The translations under genes were made by a program, and so were the position numbers. Shown here piece by piece: positions 62,613-64,000 of a stretch of DNA of 64,000 bases. Under the pieces are notes generated by a model that did not search any database, was not told where the DNA came from, and saw only the letters and a program-made list of their open reading frames with translations. The DNA is from Rhynchopus sp. YZ270_cl-10 (taxonomy: Eukaryota > Euglenozoa > Diplonemea > Diplonemida > Diplonemidae): assembly GCA_964035575.1 (NCBI GenBank), contig OZ037906.1, positions 434,001 to 498,000 on the forward strand, given 5' to 3'. Positions within the stretch are counted from its first letter, which is position 1; every line of letters starts with the position of its first letter.

Positions 62613-63067
62613 GGCATAATCACAATCATTGTCAAGAAAAGCGGGGGGAAATCTGGCATTGCCCTTTTTATTCAATCATTCATTCTAGAACTGAAGGGGG
62701 ACGGGGGGCGAGCTAAAACGCCTTGAGGCGACACGTTGTATAACACTCGGCAAGGTTATCTCTCTCTCTCTCTCTCACTCACTCCTTTGAGCCAAGCACA
62801 ATCGTTGAGGGGGTCACAATTTTTCTTATTGAAAAATTAATGCCGTGCACAACATTTTTTACCGCTTTCTCTCCACACTGACACACATTCGGCTTTTTCC
62901 CCCCTCAGTATCCCGACAACACCCTCAACAATGTATCAAAAAATAAAATAAAAAAGAGAAACAAAGCAAAAAAAATGTAAAACGAACCTCGCGTAGTAAA
63001 AAGAAAGATTTGACAGATTCAATCAAATTCCAATCAAAATAAGAACAAAATGAGTTGCTCCTCAACA

Positions 63068-63922
63068 CTATTCTGTATGACGCACCACCGACGACTGACA
63101 CACAATCATCAGCGCATCGTCCGAGCGTTCAAGGATATCCTCCACCGGAAGCACAATGCATTCACCCTCTTTAAGGGTCGCCTTGCCTTGGGGTGATGAC
63201 AGGACAGAGGTGCCCTGTCTTTGCCAGACCCAGGTTTCTACTCCTTTCTTACCGTTAAAGGCGCCTGCGTTTCCGTACATGAACACCTTGAATTCATCTT
63301 CGAAGATTGCGACCGGGCCTGCTTTGAGATCTTCGTTCTTGCTGGCAACCCATTCCGCGAGGTTGAAAGGTTCGGGGCAGGTGGATGTGGTGTTGATCGC
63401 GAATTTTGGCTCACCAATTGGTTCGGGCACTCTGGTTTCATGCGCCTCTGATGCGAAATACCCTTTTATCACCGGGGCCAGCTGGGTGCCGAGATCTGTG
63501 CAGTGGAACCACCGTTCGTAGAGGATTGTTTCGTTGCTCTCATCGACGTACCAGCGGACGCCGTCTGTCTCGGAGGGGATGCGTTCGCGTTCCACAACTA
63601 ACCCCATGCTGTCAGCTTCAGGGCGGTTTGGAGAATGCGGAACCCCTCCGGGCAGCATAAACAACTGCCCCTCGCTGATCCGAATATCCTTCGGCTTCCC
63701 CTTCTCCATGACCTTCAGCAGCATGCTTCCTTTGATCATATAAAACATCTCCTCCCCTTCGTTCAGATGGTAGTCCTTACGCACATTAGGTCCACCAACA
63801 AACATCACCTTATGCTGGGTACCATCTCCGTACATCAGCTTATTGCACACCGGAGGGACAAACGATGCGGCATTAGAGGCAAGCCATTTGTCAACATGGA
63901 TACCTTCGGTTGAGTACACCAT
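63068..63922 (-). CDS. HAAO: 3-hydroxyanthranilate 3,4-dioxygenase
   Basis: Single exon, 284 residues. It opens the ring of 3-hydroxyanthranilate with O2, giving the precursor of quinolinate and NAD+ in the kynurenine pathway. The Fe2+ ligands are visible: His 52 and Glu 58 in DYHLNEGEEMFYMIKG and His 96 in PGGVPHSPNRP. Substrate-binding Arg 48, Arg 100 and Glu 111 (VVERERI) also fit. Length and a second, degenerate cupin half (EDEFKVFMYGN, GECIVLPVEDIL) match the animal/fungal monomeric bicupin form rather than the short dimeric bacterial form with its extra rubredoxin-like iron site. It implies an oxygen-using organism able to make NAD from tryptophan, if the rest of the pathway exists. The window ends 78 bp upstream of the start. 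Confidence 0.93.
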   Translation of the reverse strand: MVYSTEGIHVDKWLASNAASFVPPVCNKLMYGDGTQHKVMFVGGPNVRKDYHLNEGEEMFYMIKGSMLLKVMEKGKPKDIRISEGQLFMLPGGVPHSPNRPEADSMGLVVERERIPSETDGVRWYVDESNETILYERWFHCTDLGTQLAPVIKGYFASEAHETRVPEPIGEPKFAINTTSTCPEPFNLAEWVASKNEDLKAGPVAIFEDEFKVFMYGNAGAFNGKKGVETWVWQRQGTSVLSSPQGKATLKEGECIVLPVEDILERSDDALMIVCQSSVVRHTE

Positions 63923-63952
63923 CTTTTTTTTAAAGGGGCTTTTTTTTTGGCT

Positions 63953-63975
63953 AGGTGGTGGTGGTGGTGGTGGTG
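63953..63975 (+). repeat. GGT microsatellite
   Basis: About seven GGT units just upstream of the dioxygenase start, on the noncoding strand. Confidence 0.7.
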
Positions 63976-64000
63976 GAAAAAGAGGGGGAGGAGAGGAGGG

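Larger units (their letters stand above)
60792..63067. other. Gene-free spacer with tandem repeats
   Basis: No exon supported. Holds the diverged direct repeats at 61450-61830, the CCCCAAG array and a short TC microsatellite near 62762. Confidence 0.6.

Noticed and set aside
62386-62726. Frames coding repeated Ala-Pro-Ser-Pro-Lys-Pro-Gln or Gly-Leu-Gly-Ala-Trp
   Set aside because: They are translations of the CCCCAAG heptamer array; no start context, no other coding signal.

Overview
This window reads as nuclear DNA of an intron-containing, probably free-living microbial eukaryote. The evidence is spliceosomal introns with GT...AG ends, a eukaryotic uL11 ribosomal protein, 14-3-3, an EH-domain endocytic protein, eukaryotic-type pantothenate kinase, and long AT-rich gene-free stretches full of short repeats. 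All 19 protein genes I can support lie on the minus strand. Such long one-way clusters are typical of Euglenozoa, and an intron-bearing euglenozoan such as a diplonemid is one candidate, but nothing in the sequence proves it. Most introns start GTATG rather than GTAAG.

Layout from left to right (genes therefore appear in reverse transcriptional order): a repeat-rich flank (1-1.8 kb); a ubiquitin-fold protein (1.8-4.1 kb); a kelch protein (4.3-5.4 kb); a five-exon Eps15-like endocytic adaptor (5.9-10.1 kb); a coiled-coil protein (11.8-14.1 kb); a membrane nucleotidyl-cyclase homologue (16.3-19.2 kb); a DPY-30/RII-type docking domain fused to a histidine phosphatase (20.2-22.3 kb); pantothenate kinase (23.2-24.3 kb); a Pro-rich unknown (24.9-25.7 kb); a Gln/His-rich coiled-coil protein (26.3-27.9 kb); one 10.7-kb exon coding a 3,578-residue coiled-coil protein (29.6-40.4 kb); two tandem RPL12 (uL11) genes (40.6-43.7 kb); an unknown with a polyglycine run (46-47.7 kb); 14-3-3 (48-48.8 kb); a CitE/CLYBL-type lyase (49.5-50.3 kb); a tiny Tyr/Ala-rich protein (51.2-51.5 kb); a 5-kb repeat tract; a second coiled-coil protein (56.7-59.2 kb); a membrane-anchored zinc-finger protein (60.2-60.8 kb); and 3-hydroxyanthranilate dioxygenase (63.1-63.9 kb). 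I see no shared pathway or operon logic among neighbours.

The most unusual content lies between and inside the genes. Introns and spacers carry several dispersed families of short structured repeats. The most striking is a hairpin superfamily with a recurring 7-nt loop (CTCTCGT) closed by stems whose sequence changes while pairing is kept. Others are a roughly 100-bp family B and a roughly 125-bp family C with a Pol III B-box-like core. Nearly all copies point the same way. There are also fold-back elements, one with a clear 5-bp target duplication, and three G-rich telomere-like arrays. The two RPL12 genes have practically identical exons inside strongly diverged introns. No retroviral, LTR, Polinton or toxin remnants were recognised.
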